Notes: generated by a model from the letters alone, not told the origin. A DNA stretch of 64,000 nt from an uncultured Prevotellaceae bacterium (GCA_947305005.1 CAMZCM010000010.1:1-64000), one strand, 5' to 3'; numbered from the stretch's first letter, positions 30,882 to 39,475 are shown. A program made the numbers and translations.

Positions 30882-33299
30882 ATGATGTGCTTCAAAAAGT
30901 TTTTTCCGCTTCTCCTTATGCTGTTGCCCGCCTTGATATCGGCACAAAATATGAATGTCTATATCAAGCACTCAAGTGGTTTGCTGCTTACCTACAACCA
31001 GAGCTCAGGTAAGGGGGTGATTGTTGAACCGGATAATTCGCTCGCCCGACAGCTGCAGCTGAAGCCGCACGATGACGGGACCTATGCAATTGTCTATACT
31101 ACTGATGAGGGCAAATCGCTCTTTCTGGCACTCAATGGCCAGTGGAATACCATATTTCAGGAGCAGGAGGATATTGATGAAGCACGCTATTCCATAGAAA
31201 CCCTTAGTGGTGGCCAGATGATTCTCCTGCGCTGTAAGAAGAACGGGAAGTATCTGGGTACAGACAATACGTCAGACGGCTCGTCTGTGTACTCGGATAA
31301 GGATGGGAAAAACGAGAAACACAGATGGTATTTGGCCGATACACCCGACCGGTTGCCGACAGCTGTAACGTATAATTATATAGTCAGCGTTGCTGACCGA
31401 CGCCAGGTCAATGAAGGATGGGGTGTCTCGCTATGCTGGTGGGCAAATATGTGTGGCAAATGGGATGATGAGAAGATTGACGAGATAGTGGAATGGCTGG
31501 TCAGTCCGGAGGGATTGAATAATAACCTGTTCCGCTATAACATTGGTGGGGGTGATGATCCTGAAAACCGCAACTGCACGTTGCATCATATGGGCAAGGG
31601 CAAAGGGTTACGTGCCGAGATGGAAGGCTTCAAGGATTCTTCGACAGACAGCTATCACTGGGACCGTGATGCCGCCCAACGAAAGATCATGCTGAAGATT
31701 AAGGAAAAACGTCCAGATGCCATCTTTGAAGCTTTCTCCAACTCAGCCCCTTATTATATGACTTATAGCGGTTGTGTAGCAGGTGCTGTCAACGGTGGCG
31801 ATGACAATTTGCGACCAGAATATTATGAGGAGTTTGCCCATTATCTGGTGGATGTCTGTAAACATTATAAGGATGAATATGGTATCGAGTTCAAGACGTT
31901 GGAGCCATTCAATGAACCTAATACGAGCTATTGGTCGGCCAATGGCAGTCAAGAAGGATGTCATTTTGGCTTTTCGTCGCAGATCGTTTTCCTCAAGGTG
32001 CTGGCTCCCATTCTCGCAGAATCTGGTTTGAACACGATAATAGCAGCCTCTGATGAAACCAATGTTGCTACTTCCGTTTCAGGTTTCAAAGAATATGAGA
32101 AAGCGGGTGTACTGGATCTCGTAGGACAGTGGAATACCCACACTTATTCGGCTTCAATTCCCAATCGCGCTCAAATAGGATCTCTGGCGCGCGAAGCAGG
32201 GAAACAACTGTGGATGAGTGAGGTGGGAAGCGGCGGTAGCGGTATATCGGGTAATCTCAGCCTGATGCAGAAACTGATGGACGACGTACGTTACATTATG
32301 CCTACAGCCTGGTTTGACTGGCAGTATGTCGAGGAAGGCGGTGACCAATGGTGTACTGTCCGTGGCAATTTCTCCTCCCAAACCTATGAGCGCGTCAAGA
32401 GCTACTATGTACACCAACATATCACTAAGTTTATCCGAGTTGGCTATACCTTTGTTACATCTTTGAATGAACAGACTTTGGCAGCCCTCAGCCCTGATCG
32501 TGATGAGCTTGTATTGGTTGCCTTGAATAATGCTTCCGTTCCCAGTCGCCATTGTGCCAACATCTTCTTCGCAACCCCTGAGAAGGAAGGTGTTCAGGCG
32601 TATATCACAACGTCAAAGGTCAATGTGGGGACTTTCATGGATTACCAGCTCCATGACAGTCAGCTATCCTTCGAGTTGGCTCCACAAAGTATCGTCACTT
32701 TTGTTATTCCTGTCAGTGATGTGGTCGTTGTGCCTTCAACCGTTCAAGCAGGGGTTCCCTATCTGCTTCTTCCCCAATACAATCAGGAAGCCGCTCTGAC
32801 TGTTGATGCTGGAGGAGCCCTGAAATTAGGTGAGATCAGCATGGATGAAGCCCAGACTTGGACCTTTTCAGCAGACGGGAACAAAATGACGATGTCCAAC
32901 GCTATGGGCAAGAAACTCAACGCAGGCACTTCTTATAAGCTGACAACCTCGACCACTAAAGCCAGCCCTGTCAGCATCCTGCCTGTGGAGGATTTCTTTT
33001 GGAGAATCATGACAGATGATACAAAAGGATTTGACCTGAATGGGGAAAACTATACAATAGGAACGGACGTAGGGCAATATGCTTATGGAACTTCCGTGAG
33101 TGCAGGCCATCGCAATTGGCAACTCCTTCGCTTGCCTCAGGCTGATAATCCTACAGCCATCCAAGATATTGCCGAGAGAGCTGATATTGACCCACAGTCA
33201 GGTAATGTAAACATTTACGACCTGTATGGGCGTCGTCTCAGAAAACTGCCAGGCAGAGGGGTTTGTATTCAAAGCGGAAAAATTCGTGTCATCAGATAA
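30882..33299 (+). CDS. Secreted GH30-family glycoside hydrolase (endo-beta-1,6-galactanase-like)
   Basis: 805 residues. Signal peptide (KKFFPLLLMLLPALISA). Residues 22-150 resemble a ricin-type or related binding module (MNVYIKHSSGLLLTY, SLFLALNGQWN). The catalytic (beta/alpha)8 part starts near VNEGWGVSLCWWANMCG; acid/base Glu in LEPFNEPNTSYW and nucleophile Glu in LWMSEVGSGGSG fit GH30. The C-terminal beta-sandwich is followed by another binding-like module (residues 625-765) and a tail NIYDLYGRRLRKLPG. Linkage specificity is uncertain; beta-1,6-galactan is the best guess by resemblance. No SusCD or other glycosidase gene is adjacent. Confidence 0.8.
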   Translation: MMCFKKFFPLLLMLLPALISAQNMNVYIKHSSGLLLTYNQSSGKGVIVEPDNSLARQLQLKPHDDGTYAIVYTTDEGKSLFLALNGQWNTIFQEQEDIDEARYSIETLSGGQMILLRCKKNGKYLGTDNTSDGSSVYSDKDGKNEKHRWYLADTPDRLPTAVTYNYIVSVADRRQVNEGWGVSLCWWANMCGKWDDEKIDEIVEWLVSPEGLNNNLFRYNIGGGDDPENRNCTLHHMGKGKGLRAEMEGFKDSSTDSYHWDRDAAQRKIMLKIKEKRPDAIFEAFSNSAPYYMTYSGCVAGAVNGGDDNLRPEYYEEFAHYLVDVCKHYKDEYGIEFKTLEPFNEPNTSYWSANGSQEGCHFGFSSQIVFLKVLAPILAESGLNTIIAASDETNVATSVSGFKEYEKAGVLDLVGQWNTHTYSASIPNRAQIGSLAREAGKQLWMSEVGSGGSGISGNLSLMQKLMDDVRYIMPTAWFDWQYVEEGGDQWCTVRGNFSSQTYERVKSYYVHQHITKFIRVGYTFVTSLNEQTLAALSPDRDELVLVALNNASVPSRHCANIFFATPEKEGVQAYITTSKVNVGTFMDYQLHDSQLSFELAPQSIVTFVIPVSDVVVVPSTVQAGVPYLLLPQYNQEAALTVDAGGALKLGEISMDEAQTWTFSADGNKMTMSNAMGKKLNAGTSYKLTTSTTKASPVSILPVEDFFWRIMTDDTKGFDLNGENYTIGTDVGQYAYGTSVSAGHRNWQLLRLPQADNPTAIQDIAERADIDPQSGNVNIYDLYGRRLRKLPGRGVCIQSGKIRVIR

Positions 33300-33303
33300 T
33301 CAA

Positions 33304-33330
33304 AAGAGCCCTGCCATTGGCGGGGCTCTT
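33304..33330. terminator. Bidirectional terminator between GH30 and DUF4827 genes
   Basis: AAGAGCCCTGCC pairs with GGCGGGGCTCTT (12 bp including one G-U) around ATT; the minus-strand copy is followed by TTTTG. Confidence 0.75.
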
Positions 33331-33333
33331 CTG

Positions 33334-34032
33334 TTAATCTCTCATCTTCTGGTATTTGATTTCGTAAAAACAGGGATAGACGTTGTTGGATGCATCACTC
33401 TGTCCTTGTGAGTGCGGGATAATCAAACGCACCTTGGCAATCTGTTCGTTAGAGGTCTGACGCCCTACACGGATATAGGTGAGGGGGGTAAGCCAGCCGG
33501 CAGGAACGCTGGCAGAGCCATAGGTCGTATACATTTTACTGCGATAGCCCGTCGTGAGGAACGAGGCGGTAAAAGTGCCATAAGAATTGGAAACCTCCAT
33601 CACGTCCATCCAAGGCGAATCCTCGTAATAATTATCATTGGAGGTTTGGATGGAATCGCCCATGATGTTGAATTCCGTGTAGCGAGCCATGATTCTCATG
33701 CTTTTCCCTGATTCCAGTTTCTCGCCTACGCCTTCGCGCACAATCTGCATATAGACGCCGGAGCCGAACTGTACATATTGGTTGCTCTCGGTATATGTCT
33801 TGTAACCCTGATCCTTGAAGGTTTCTTCGCTGATGGGGTTGATGCGGCCTACGTCAATGAGCACATCGCCGTAACCGTCCGTAATCTTGACGTCGCGATT
33901 GAGGAAGTTGTTGATGGCGTTGGCCTCTTTCTCCTTCTGCTCGGCGTACGTCTCGTCGCTGCTGCAGGAGGCCAGGAAGGCGACTCCTGAGAGTGCGATG
34001 ACACCTATTTTATAATATAATCTACTTAGCAT
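33334..34032 (-). CDS. DUF4827 lipoprotein (FKBP-like)
   Basis: 232 residues. Lipoprotein signal VIALSGVAFLASC, lipidated at Cys23, followed by SSDETYAEQKEKEANAINNFL. The rest follows the Bacteroidetes family DUF4827, which has an FKBP-like fold; the stretch GVYMQIVREGVGEKLESGKS resembles the start of FKBP domains. Whether it has prolyl isomerase activity is not known to me. Promoter TATCTTTG on the minus strand at 34061-34068. Confidence 0.8.
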   Translation of the reverse strand: MLSRLYYKIGVIALSGVAFLASCSSDETYAEQKEKEANAINNFLNRDVKITDGYGDVLIDVGRINPISEETFKDQGYKTYTESNQYVQFGSGVYMQIVREGVGEKLESGKSMRIMARYTEFNIMGDSIQTSNDNYYEDSPWMDVMEVSNSYGTFTASFLTTGYRSKMYTTYGSASVPAGWLTPLTYIRVGRQTSNEQIAKVRLIIPHSQGQSDASNNVYPCFYEIKYQKMRD

Positions 34033-34074
34033 CGTAGTGTTTATTGCTTCAATTCGGCGGCAAAGATAAGGATA

Positions 34075-34109
34075 ATTTGCGACTTACGACGGACAATTCA
34101 CGATTTTTA
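34075..34109. repeat. 7-bp-periodic stretch upstream of DUF4827 gene
   Basis: ATTTGCG, ACTTACG, ACGGACA, ATTCACG, ATTTTTA in heptamer phase, more degenerate than the other arrays, between the DUF4827 promoter and the rplM promoter. Confidence 0.55.
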
Positions 34110-34157
34110 TTAAATAAAAAAAGTATGAAAAACCCTTGCTAATTCACAGAAAAGCAG

Positions 34158-34333
34158 TATCTTTGCAAGCCGATTATTATCAAGGAGTCCCTTAAAGGGC
34201 TCTATATCTGTGTGTTAATAGCTCTTCTCATTGGCCTGGGAGGGTGGTTAGTGAATCACAGAAGAAACGAAATGGCCGTATCAAGCGGCTGAAAGAACAA
34301 TTTTAGTAGTAAAAATTATTATTTAAACGAAGA
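34158..34333 (+). promoter_or_regulatory. rplM promoter and structured 5' leader
   Basis: TATCTTTG at 34158-34165 should start a leader of about 160 bases. It can form small hairpins: GAGTCCCTT with AAGGGCTC (around 34183-34200) and GCCG-tatcaag-CGGC shortly before the start codon. Such leaders often bind an r-protein for feedback control; whether this one does is inference. No open reading frame is seen in it. Confidence 0.5.
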
Positions 34334-34795
34334 ATGGACACTTTAAGTTACAAGACCATTTCTGTCAACAAGGTGACAGCACAGAAAGAATGGGTCGTTG
34401 TGGATGCAACGGACCAGGTTCTCGGTCGCCTCGCTACGAAGGTTGCCAAGTTGCTTCGTGGCAAGTACAAACCCACTTTCACACCTCACGTTGACTGTGG
34501 TGACAATGTCATCATCATCAACGCCGACAAGATTCAGCTCACTGGTAAGAAGATGACCGACCGCGTTTATCTGCGTTACAGCATGTATCCCGGTGGTCAG
34601 AAGGCCAGCACTCCGGCTGACATCATCGCAAAGCCCAACGGTTACGAGAAACTCGTTCGCCGCGTTGTAAAGGGCATGCTCCCCAAAAACAAACTGGCCG
34701 CTCAGCTGCTCAATAATCTCTACATCTACGAGGGTGCAGAGCACAAGCATGAGGCACAGAGCCCCAAGGCCATTGATATTAACCTCTATAAGTAA
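34334..34795 (+). CDS. rplM: 50S ribosomal protein L13
   Basis: 153 residues. Signature regions VVDATDQVLGRLATKVAKLL, TPHVDCGDNVIIINADKI and VRRVVKGMLPKNKLA match L13. First gene of rplM-rpsI-rpsB-tsf, with S9 6 bp downstream. Promoter TATCTTTG 170 bp upstream. Confidence 0.98.
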   Translation: MDTLSYKTISVNKVTAQKEWVVVDATDQVLGRLATKVAKLLRGKYKPTFTPHVDCGDNVIIINADKIQLTGKKMTDRVYLRYSMYPGGQKASTPADIIAKPNGYEKLVRRVVKGMLPKNKLAAQLLNNLYIYEGAEHKHEAQSPKAIDINLYK

Positions 34796-34801
34796 ACAGA
34801 A

Positions 34802-35188
34802 ATGGCAGTAGTAAATGCATTAGGCCGCCGCAAGAGCGCCGTTGCCCGTGTTTATGTAACAGAGGGCACTGGTAAGATTACCATCAACAAGAAAGATCTG
34901 ACAGAATACTTCCCCAGCACAATTCTGCAGTTCGTCGTGAAGCAGCCTCTGGCTCTCCTCGATGCAGCTGAGAAATATGACATCAAGGTCAATGTGTTTG
35001 GTGGTGGTTTCACAGGACAGAGCCAGGCTCTCCGCCTCGCTATCGCTCGTGCACTCGTCAAGATCAATGCAGAAGATAAGAAAGCCCTTCGCGCTGAAGG
35101 CTTCATGACACGCGATCCCCGTGAGGTTGAGCGTAAGAAGCCGGGTCGTCCCAAAGCACGTCGTCGCTTCCAGTTCAGCAAACGTTAA
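34802..35188 (+). CDS. rpsI: 30S ribosomal protein S9
   Basis: 128 residues. VNALGRRKSAVARVYV at the start, GGFTGQSQALRLAIARAL in the middle and the basic C-terminal KKPGRPKARRRFQFSKR that reaches the ribosomal P site. Follows rplM by 6 bp. Confidence 0.98.
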   Translation: MAVVNALGRRKSAVARVYVTEGTGKITINKKDLTEYFPSTILQFVVKQPLALLDAAEKYDIKVNVFGGGFTGQSQALRLAIARALVKINAEDKKALRAEGFMTRDPREVERKKPGRPKARRRFQFSKR

Positions 35189-35324
35189 TATATCGGCTCC
35201 AGTTTGCTGGGCTGCATAGATTGCGTTTAGTATCTAAATCGTGCGGATTCCCCTTGGACTACCGCAAGATTGGTTAAGAAATAACCCAAAAGAAAGTAAA
35301 CCAAACATTATTTTATTTTAGACT
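35189..35324 (+). promoter_or_regulatory. Possible structured leader before rpsB
   Basis: This 136-bp gap has no open frame and no TAnnTTTG match. It contains paired stretches such as CCAGTTTGCTGG (35200-35211) and a GTGCGG ... CCGCAAG region (about 35249-35274) that could form an RNA structure ahead of S2. Regulation by S2 would be the usual expectation but is not shown. Confidence 0.35.
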
Positions 35325-36131
35325 ATGTCAAGAACAAATTTTGAAACTCTGCTTGAAGCTGGTTGCCACTTCGGTCACCTCAAGCGCAAGTGGAACCCCG
35401 CCATGGCTCCTTATATCTTCATGGAGAAGAATGGCATTCATATCATCGACCTCCACAAGACTGTTGTTAAGGTTGACGAGGCTGCTGAGGCTCTGAAGAA
35501 CATCGCCAAGAGCGGCCGCAAGATTCTCTTCGTTGCTACTAAAAAACAGGCCAAGTCGGTTGTGGCTGAGAAAGCTACTTCCATTAATATGCCTTACGTC
35601 ATCGAGCGCTGGCCCGGTGGCATGCTCACCAACTTCACCACTATCCGCAAGGCTGTGAAGAAGATGGCTAACATCGACAAGCTCACCGCTGATGGCACCT
35701 ATGCCAATCTCAGCAAGCGTGAGGCTCTGCAAATCAGCCGCCAGCGCGCTAAGCTGGAGAAGAACCTCGGTTCTGTGGCTGACCTCACCCGTCTGCCCGC
35801 TGCCCTCTTCGTGGTTGACGTCCTCAAGGAGCAGATCGCTGTTCGCGAGGCTAACCGTCTGGGCATCCCCGTGTTCGCTATGGTGGACACCAACTCCAAC
35901 CCCGATAACGTTGATTTCGTAATTCCTGCTAACGACGACGCCAGCAAGAGTGTTGAGGTGATTCTCGACGCTTGTGTTGCTGCTATCGCTGAAGGTCTCG
36001 AGGAGCGTAAGGCTGAGCGTGTTGACGCTGAGGCTGCTGGCGAGAAAGGCGAGAAGGCAGCTAAGCAGAGCGCCCGCGTAGAGGAGGAAGAAGAGGTTGA
36101 ATCTGAGGCAGAAGCTCCCGCAGAAGAGTAA
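35325..36131 (+). CDS. rpsB: 30S ribosomal protein S2
   Basis: 268 residues. LLEAGCHFGHLKRKWNPAM and the WPGGMLTNFTTIRKAVKKM segment are conserved S2 features. The C-terminus carries an acidic, Glu-rich tail (VEEEEEVESEAEAPAEE) of about 35 residues beyond the fold, common in this phylum. Linked with tsf, as in most bacteria. Confidence 0.97.
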   Translation: MSRTNFETLLEAGCHFGHLKRKWNPAMAPYIFMEKNGIHIIDLHKTVVKVDEAAEALKNIAKSGRKILFVATKKQAKSVVAEKATSINMPYVIERWPGGMLTNFTTIRKAVKKMANIDKLTADGTYANLSKREALQISRQRAKLEKNLGSVADLTRLPAALFVVDVLKEQIAVREANRLGIPVFAMVDTNSNPDNVDFVIPANDDASKSVEVILDACVAAIAEGLEERKAERVDAEAAGEKGEKAAKQSARVEEEEEVESEAEAPAEE

Positions 36132-36151
36132 CTGATTCGACTGCGAATCAG

Positions 36152-36285
36152 AGTGAAAAGTGAAAGAATGAAAACTGAAAAATAAAAGTCACTTTGCATT
36201 CTTCACGTTATTCACGGCTCCCAAAGCCTGCACATGACAGGTAATATTTATTTTCACTTTTCATTTTATCATTTTTCATTTAAAG
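36152..36285. repeat. Inverted pair of 7-bp arrays (AGTGAAA/TTTTCAC) between rpsB and tsf
   Basis: Left arm AGTGAAA, AGTGAAA, GAATGAA, AACTGAA, AAATAAA (36152-36186). Right arm TTTTCAC, TTTTCAT, TTTATCA, TTTTTCA (36251-36278), ending nine bases before the tsf ATG. A short related piece (TTCTTCACGTTATTCACGG) sits between them. Confidence 0.85.
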
Positions 36286-36288
36286 AAA

Positions 36289-37284
36289 ATGGCTGTATCA
36301 ATCAAAGATATCCAGAAGCTGCGCGAGATGACTGGCGCAGGTCTGGCTGACTGTAAGAAAGCGCTCGAAGAGAGCAATGGCGAAATCGAGCCCGCTATCG
36401 AGATCATCCGCAAGAAGGGTCAGGCTGTAGCTGCTAAGCGTAGCGACCGTGAGGCTTCTGAGGGCTGCGTCCTCGTGAAGGTTGACGGTAACTTCGGTGC
36501 CATCATCGCCCTGAAGTGTGAGACCGACTTCGTTGCTAACAACGCAGACTTCGTGAAGCTCACGCAGGACATCATCGATGCTGCTGTGGCTGCTCGTTGC
36601 AAGACTCTCGACGAAGTGAAGGCTCTGCCCTTGAACGGTACTACCGTGGCCGAGGCTGTCGTTGACCGCAGCGGTATCACTGGTGAGAAGATGGAGCTCG
36701 ACGGCTACTGCACCGTAGAAGGTGAGTGCATCGCTGCTTACAACCACCAGAACAAGAACACTCTCTGCACCATGGTCGCTCTGAACAAGTGCGTTGAGGA
36801 TACTACCGTAGGCAAGAACGTTGCTATGCAGGTTGCCAGCGCTTCTCCCGTCGCTGTTGACGAGAAGAGCGTTCCTCAGGAGACCATCGACAGCGAGCTT
36901 CGCGTAGCTATCGAGAAGACCAAGGAAGAGCAGGTTGCCAAGGCTGTTGAGGCTGCTATCCGCAAGGCTGGTGTGAACCCCGCACACGTTGACAGCGAGG
37001 ATCACATCGAGAGCAACATGGCTAAGGGCTGGATCACTCCCGAGCAGGCCGCTATGGTCCGCGAGATCAAGGAGAAGGTTGCTGCCGAGAAGGCTGCTAA
37101 CCTGCCCGAACAGATGATCCAGAACATCGCTCAGGGTCGTCTGAAGAAGTTCTTCAAGGAGAGCTGCCTCCTCGATCAGGAGTTCATCTGGGATAAGAAC
37201 ATGACTGTTGCCCAGTACCTCCAGAGCGTTGACAAGGCCCTCACCGTGACCGACTTCAAGCGTTTCACGCTCCGTGCTGAGTAA
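36289..37284 (+). CDS. tsf: Elongation factor Ts
   Basis: 331 residues, longer than E. coli Ts (283) as usual in Bacteroidetes. N-terminal UBA-like part KLREMTGAGLADCKKAL, then the TDFVANNADFVKL core that contacts EF-Tu. It exchanges GDP for GTP on EF-Tu. The leader before it contains an inverted pair of repeat arrays that could form a large hairpin in the rpsB-tsf message. Confidence 0.97.
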   Translation: MAVSIKDIQKLREMTGAGLADCKKALEESNGEIEPAIEIIRKKGQAVAAKRSDREASEGCVLVKVDGNFGAIIALKCETDFVANNADFVKLTQDIIDAAVAARCKTLDEVKALPLNGTTVAEAVVDRSGITGEKMELDGYCTVEGECIAAYNHQNKNTLCTMVALNKCVEDTTVGKNVAMQVASASPVAVDEKSVPQETIDSELRVAIEKTKEEQVAKAVEAAIRKAGVNPAHVDSEDHIESNMAKGWITPEQAAMVREIKEKVAAEKAANLPEQMIQNIAQGRLKKFFKESCLLDQEFIWDKNMTVAQYLQSVDKALTVTDFKRFTLRAE

Positions 37285-37304
37285 TCTTTTTCGACTCAAT
37301 AAGC

Positions 37305-37337
37305 AGAAAGCCCGCCAATCGGCGGGCTTTCTTGTTT
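37305..37337. terminator. Terminator between tsf and radA
   Basis: AGAAAGCCCGCC pairs perfectly with GGCGGGCTTTCT around AATC; convergent genes lie on both sides. Confidence 0.85.
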
Positions 37338-37356
37338 CTCGATGTCTGTCATCCAC

Positions 37357-38757
37357 TTATCCGAATAGGGCCCGGAAGGCATCTTCGACGCGGCGACAGG
37401 GGGTGATTTCGATTTGATAATGGTGTGGATTGACGGCTTTGAGGCTGGCAGCAGGGATAAGAATGCGTTGGAAACCGAGCTTCTGAGCTTCGGCAATGCG
37501 TTGTTCGATGCGGCTGACGGGACGAATCTCGCCTGAAAGACCCACCTCTCCGCAAAGGCAAATACCAGCCTCGATGGCTGTATCGACGTTGGAAGAGAGG
37601 ATGGCGGCGATGACACCAAGGTCGATGGCGGGGTCGGTGACGCGCAGACCGCCTGCGATATTCAGGAACACATCTTTCTGTGCCAACTTGAAGCCCACGC
37701 GCTTCTCCAGAACCGCTAAAAGCATATTCAAGCGACGGTAGTCGAAGCCGTTGGCAGAGCGTTGTGCTGTGCCGTAGGCGGCTGTACTGACCAACGCCTG
37801 TGTTTCGATGAGGAAAGGACGGACACCTTCGATAGCAGCAGCAATAGCGATGCCGCTGAGACCGTCCTGATTATCTGTCAGCAACAGCTCGCTGGGGTTA
37901 GCCACTGGACGTAAGCCGTCCTGCCGCATCTCGTAGATGCCCAATTCGGAAGTGCTGCCGAAACGGTTCTTCTGTGAACGTAAGATACGATAGAGGTAGT
38001 GTTGGTCGCCCTCGAACTGCAACACAGTATCCACAATATGCTCCAGTACCTTAGGCCCAGCCAATGTACCTTCTTTATTGATATGTCCGATGAGGATAAT
38101 GCTCGGGCCACCACCTTTGGCATATTTCAGCAGCGCCGCTGCACACTCGCGAATCTGCGAGAGGCTGCCGGGCGATGACTCCACCGTCTCTGTGGCTACT
38201 GTTTGGATGGAATCGATGATGACCAAGTCTGGTTGTTCCGTCTCTATATGGGCAAAGATGTTTTCGAGAGAGGTGTCGCAGACGACTTGCAGGTCTGCCG
38301 CTGGCTGATTGGCAGGCGACAAACGATCCGCTCTCAGCTTCAGCTGTCTCGCGCTTTCTTCGCCACTCACGTATAGCACCTTCTTGTCTTTCAGACGCAG
38401 GACGGTTTGCAATACCAGCGTGCTCTTTCCAATACCAGGCTCACCGCCCAGTAGCACCAAACTGCCAGGTACAAGACCGCCGCCCAGCACGCGGTTCAGC
38501 TCCTCGTCGTGCAAATCCATTCGTGGCTCCTCGTCCGCACGGATCTCAGAAAGGGGAATGGGGGAGGAGGGGGAAGATGACAATTGACAAGTGGCAGCTG
38601 ACAGTGCTCCCCCTCCCTGACGGGAGGGGCTAGAGGTGGGTCTGACGCGGAACTCCTTAAATGTGTTCCACTGTCCGCAGCTCGGGCATTTGCCAATCCA
38701 CTTTGCGCTTTCCTGCCCGCAGTTCTCGCAGACATACATGATCTTATCCTTTGCCAT
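37357..38757 (-). CDS. radA: DNA repair protein RadA (Sms)
   Basis: 466 residues. N-terminal zinc finger (CENCGQESAKWIGKCPSC), RecA-like ATPase with Walker A GEPGIGKST, the KNRFGS motif and a Lon-like C-terminal domain. Acts in branch migration during recombination. The linker between zinc finger and ATPase (residues about 38-60) is encoded by a composite repeat (38579-38645): a heptamer array plus a GC-rich palindrome related to the elements at 2-118 and 393-429. The catalytic parts are intact, so the insertion is probably tolerated as flexible linker. Promoter TATCTTTG on the minus strand at 38781-38788. Confidence 0.94.
   Translation of the reverse strand: MAKDKIMYVCENCGQESAKWIGKCPSCGQWNTFKEFRVRPTSSPSRQGGGALSAATCQLSSSPSSPIPLSEIRADEEPRMDLHDEELNRVLGGGLVPGSLVLLGGEPGIGKSTLVLQTVLRLKDKKVLYVSGEESARQLKLRADRLSPANQPAADLQVVCDTSLENIFAHIETEQPDLVIIDSIQTVATETVESSPGSLSQIRECAAALLKYAKGGGPSIILIGHINKEGTLAGPKVLEHIVDTVLQFEGDQHYLYRILRSQKNRFGSTSELGIYEMRQDGLRPVANPSELLLTDNQDGLSGIAIAAAIEGVRPFLIETQALVSTAAYGTAQRSANGFDYRRLNMLLAVLEKRVGFKLAQKDVFLNIAGGLRVTDPAIDLGVIAAILSSNVDTAIEAGICLCGEVGLSGEIRPVSRIEQRIAEAQKLGFQRILIPAASLKAVNPHHYQIEITPCRRVEDAFRALFG
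38579..38645. repeat. Composite heptamer array plus GC-rich palindrome inside radA
   Basis: Heptamers GACAATT, GACAAGT, GGCAGCT, GACAGTG (38579-38606) run into CTCCCCCTCCCTGACGGGAGG and GGCTAGAGGTGGGTC, a diverged relative of the palindrome at the left edge of the window. Confidence 0.7.
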
Positions 38758-38780
38758 ACATTTTTCTTCTATTCTGCTGA

Positions 38781-38788
38781 CAAAGATA
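38781..38788 (-). promoter_or_regulatory. Promoter -7 element of radA
   Basis: CAAAGATA is TATCTTTG on the minus strand, 23 bp before the radA start. Confidence 0.55.
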
Positions 38789-38873
38789 CACGAAATAGCT
38801 TGAACAAAAAAACATTTCTTCTAAAAACAACGTAGAGACCTATCACTCCAGAGGTATGTAGGTATCAGAAAAC

Positions 38874-38907
38874 ACGTCTGGACAAATTCGTAAATATGTC
38901 CAGACGT
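38874..38907. terminator. CGTCTGGAC-type hairpin, probable bcp terminator
   Basis: ACGTCTGGACA pairs with TGTCCAGACGT around a 12-base loop. The stem shares CGTCTGGAC with the gdhA terminator at 23581-23624. It is 113 bp beyond the bcp stop; the minus strand continues with GTTTTCTG, a weak T-run. The remaining 110 bp (38908-39019) hold only a short dyad (ATGTCTC/GAGACAT). Confidence 0.55.
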
Positions 38908-39019
38908 TGTAGAAATAGTGTATGTAATGTCTCCGACGAGCACGAGACATCGTACTTCTTCGACTTTGCGAGACTTTGCAGCTTCTCCATCGTCTATTCC
39001 GTCAGCATGGGCTATTCCG

Positions 39020-39475
39020 TCATAGTGTTCCTAATATCTGCTCTGCGTGCTCCTTGGTCTTCACCTGCTTGCCCGCAAAGATCTGCTCGATGATGCCCTC
39101 TTCATTGATAACAAAGGTTGTGCGGATGGTCCCCATCGTTTTCTTGCCGTACATCGACTTCTCGCCCCAAGCACCCATCGCCTCTAAGAGCGTGTGATGC
39201 ACATCGGCAATGAGCGGGAACGGCAGTTCATGTTTCTCCTTGAACTTCACGTGCGAGGCGGCAGAATCCTTGCTCACGCCTACCACCTCATAGCCTGCAC
39301 CTTGCAGTTCGCCGTAGCGGTCACGCAAACTGCAAGCCTCTGCCGTACAACCGCTCGTGTTATCCTTCGGATAGAAGTACAACACTAACTTGCGGCCCTT
39401 ATAGTCACTCAGACGGATCTCCCGTCCCTGTTCGTCCTTGCCTAAAACCTCAGGCGCTTTGTCTCCAATGTTCAT
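39020..39475 (-). CDS. bcp: Thioredoxin-dependent peroxiredoxin, Bcp/PrxQ type
   Basis: 151 residues. Reduces hydroperoxides at the cost of thioredoxin. The active site is YFYPKDNTSGCTAEACSLRD, with peroxidatic Cys and a second Cys five residues later, which marks the atypical two-Cys PrxQ group. Promoter TATATTTG on the minus strand at 39535-39542. It is separated from the Phe/Tyr operon by a 770-bp intergenic region. Confidence 0.93.
   Translation of the reverse strand: MNIGDKAPEVLGKDEQGREIRLSDYKGRKLVLYFYPKDNTSGCTAEACSLRDRYGELQGAGYEVVGVSKDSAASHVKFKEKHELPFPLIADVHHTLLEAMGAWGEKSMYGKKTMGTIRTTFVINEEGIIEQIFAGKQVKTKEHAEQILGTL

Noticed and set aside
38908..39019. Remnant gene between radA and bcp
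   Set aside because: The short frames there show no family resemblance; only a small dyad and a repeated TATTCCGTCA were seen.
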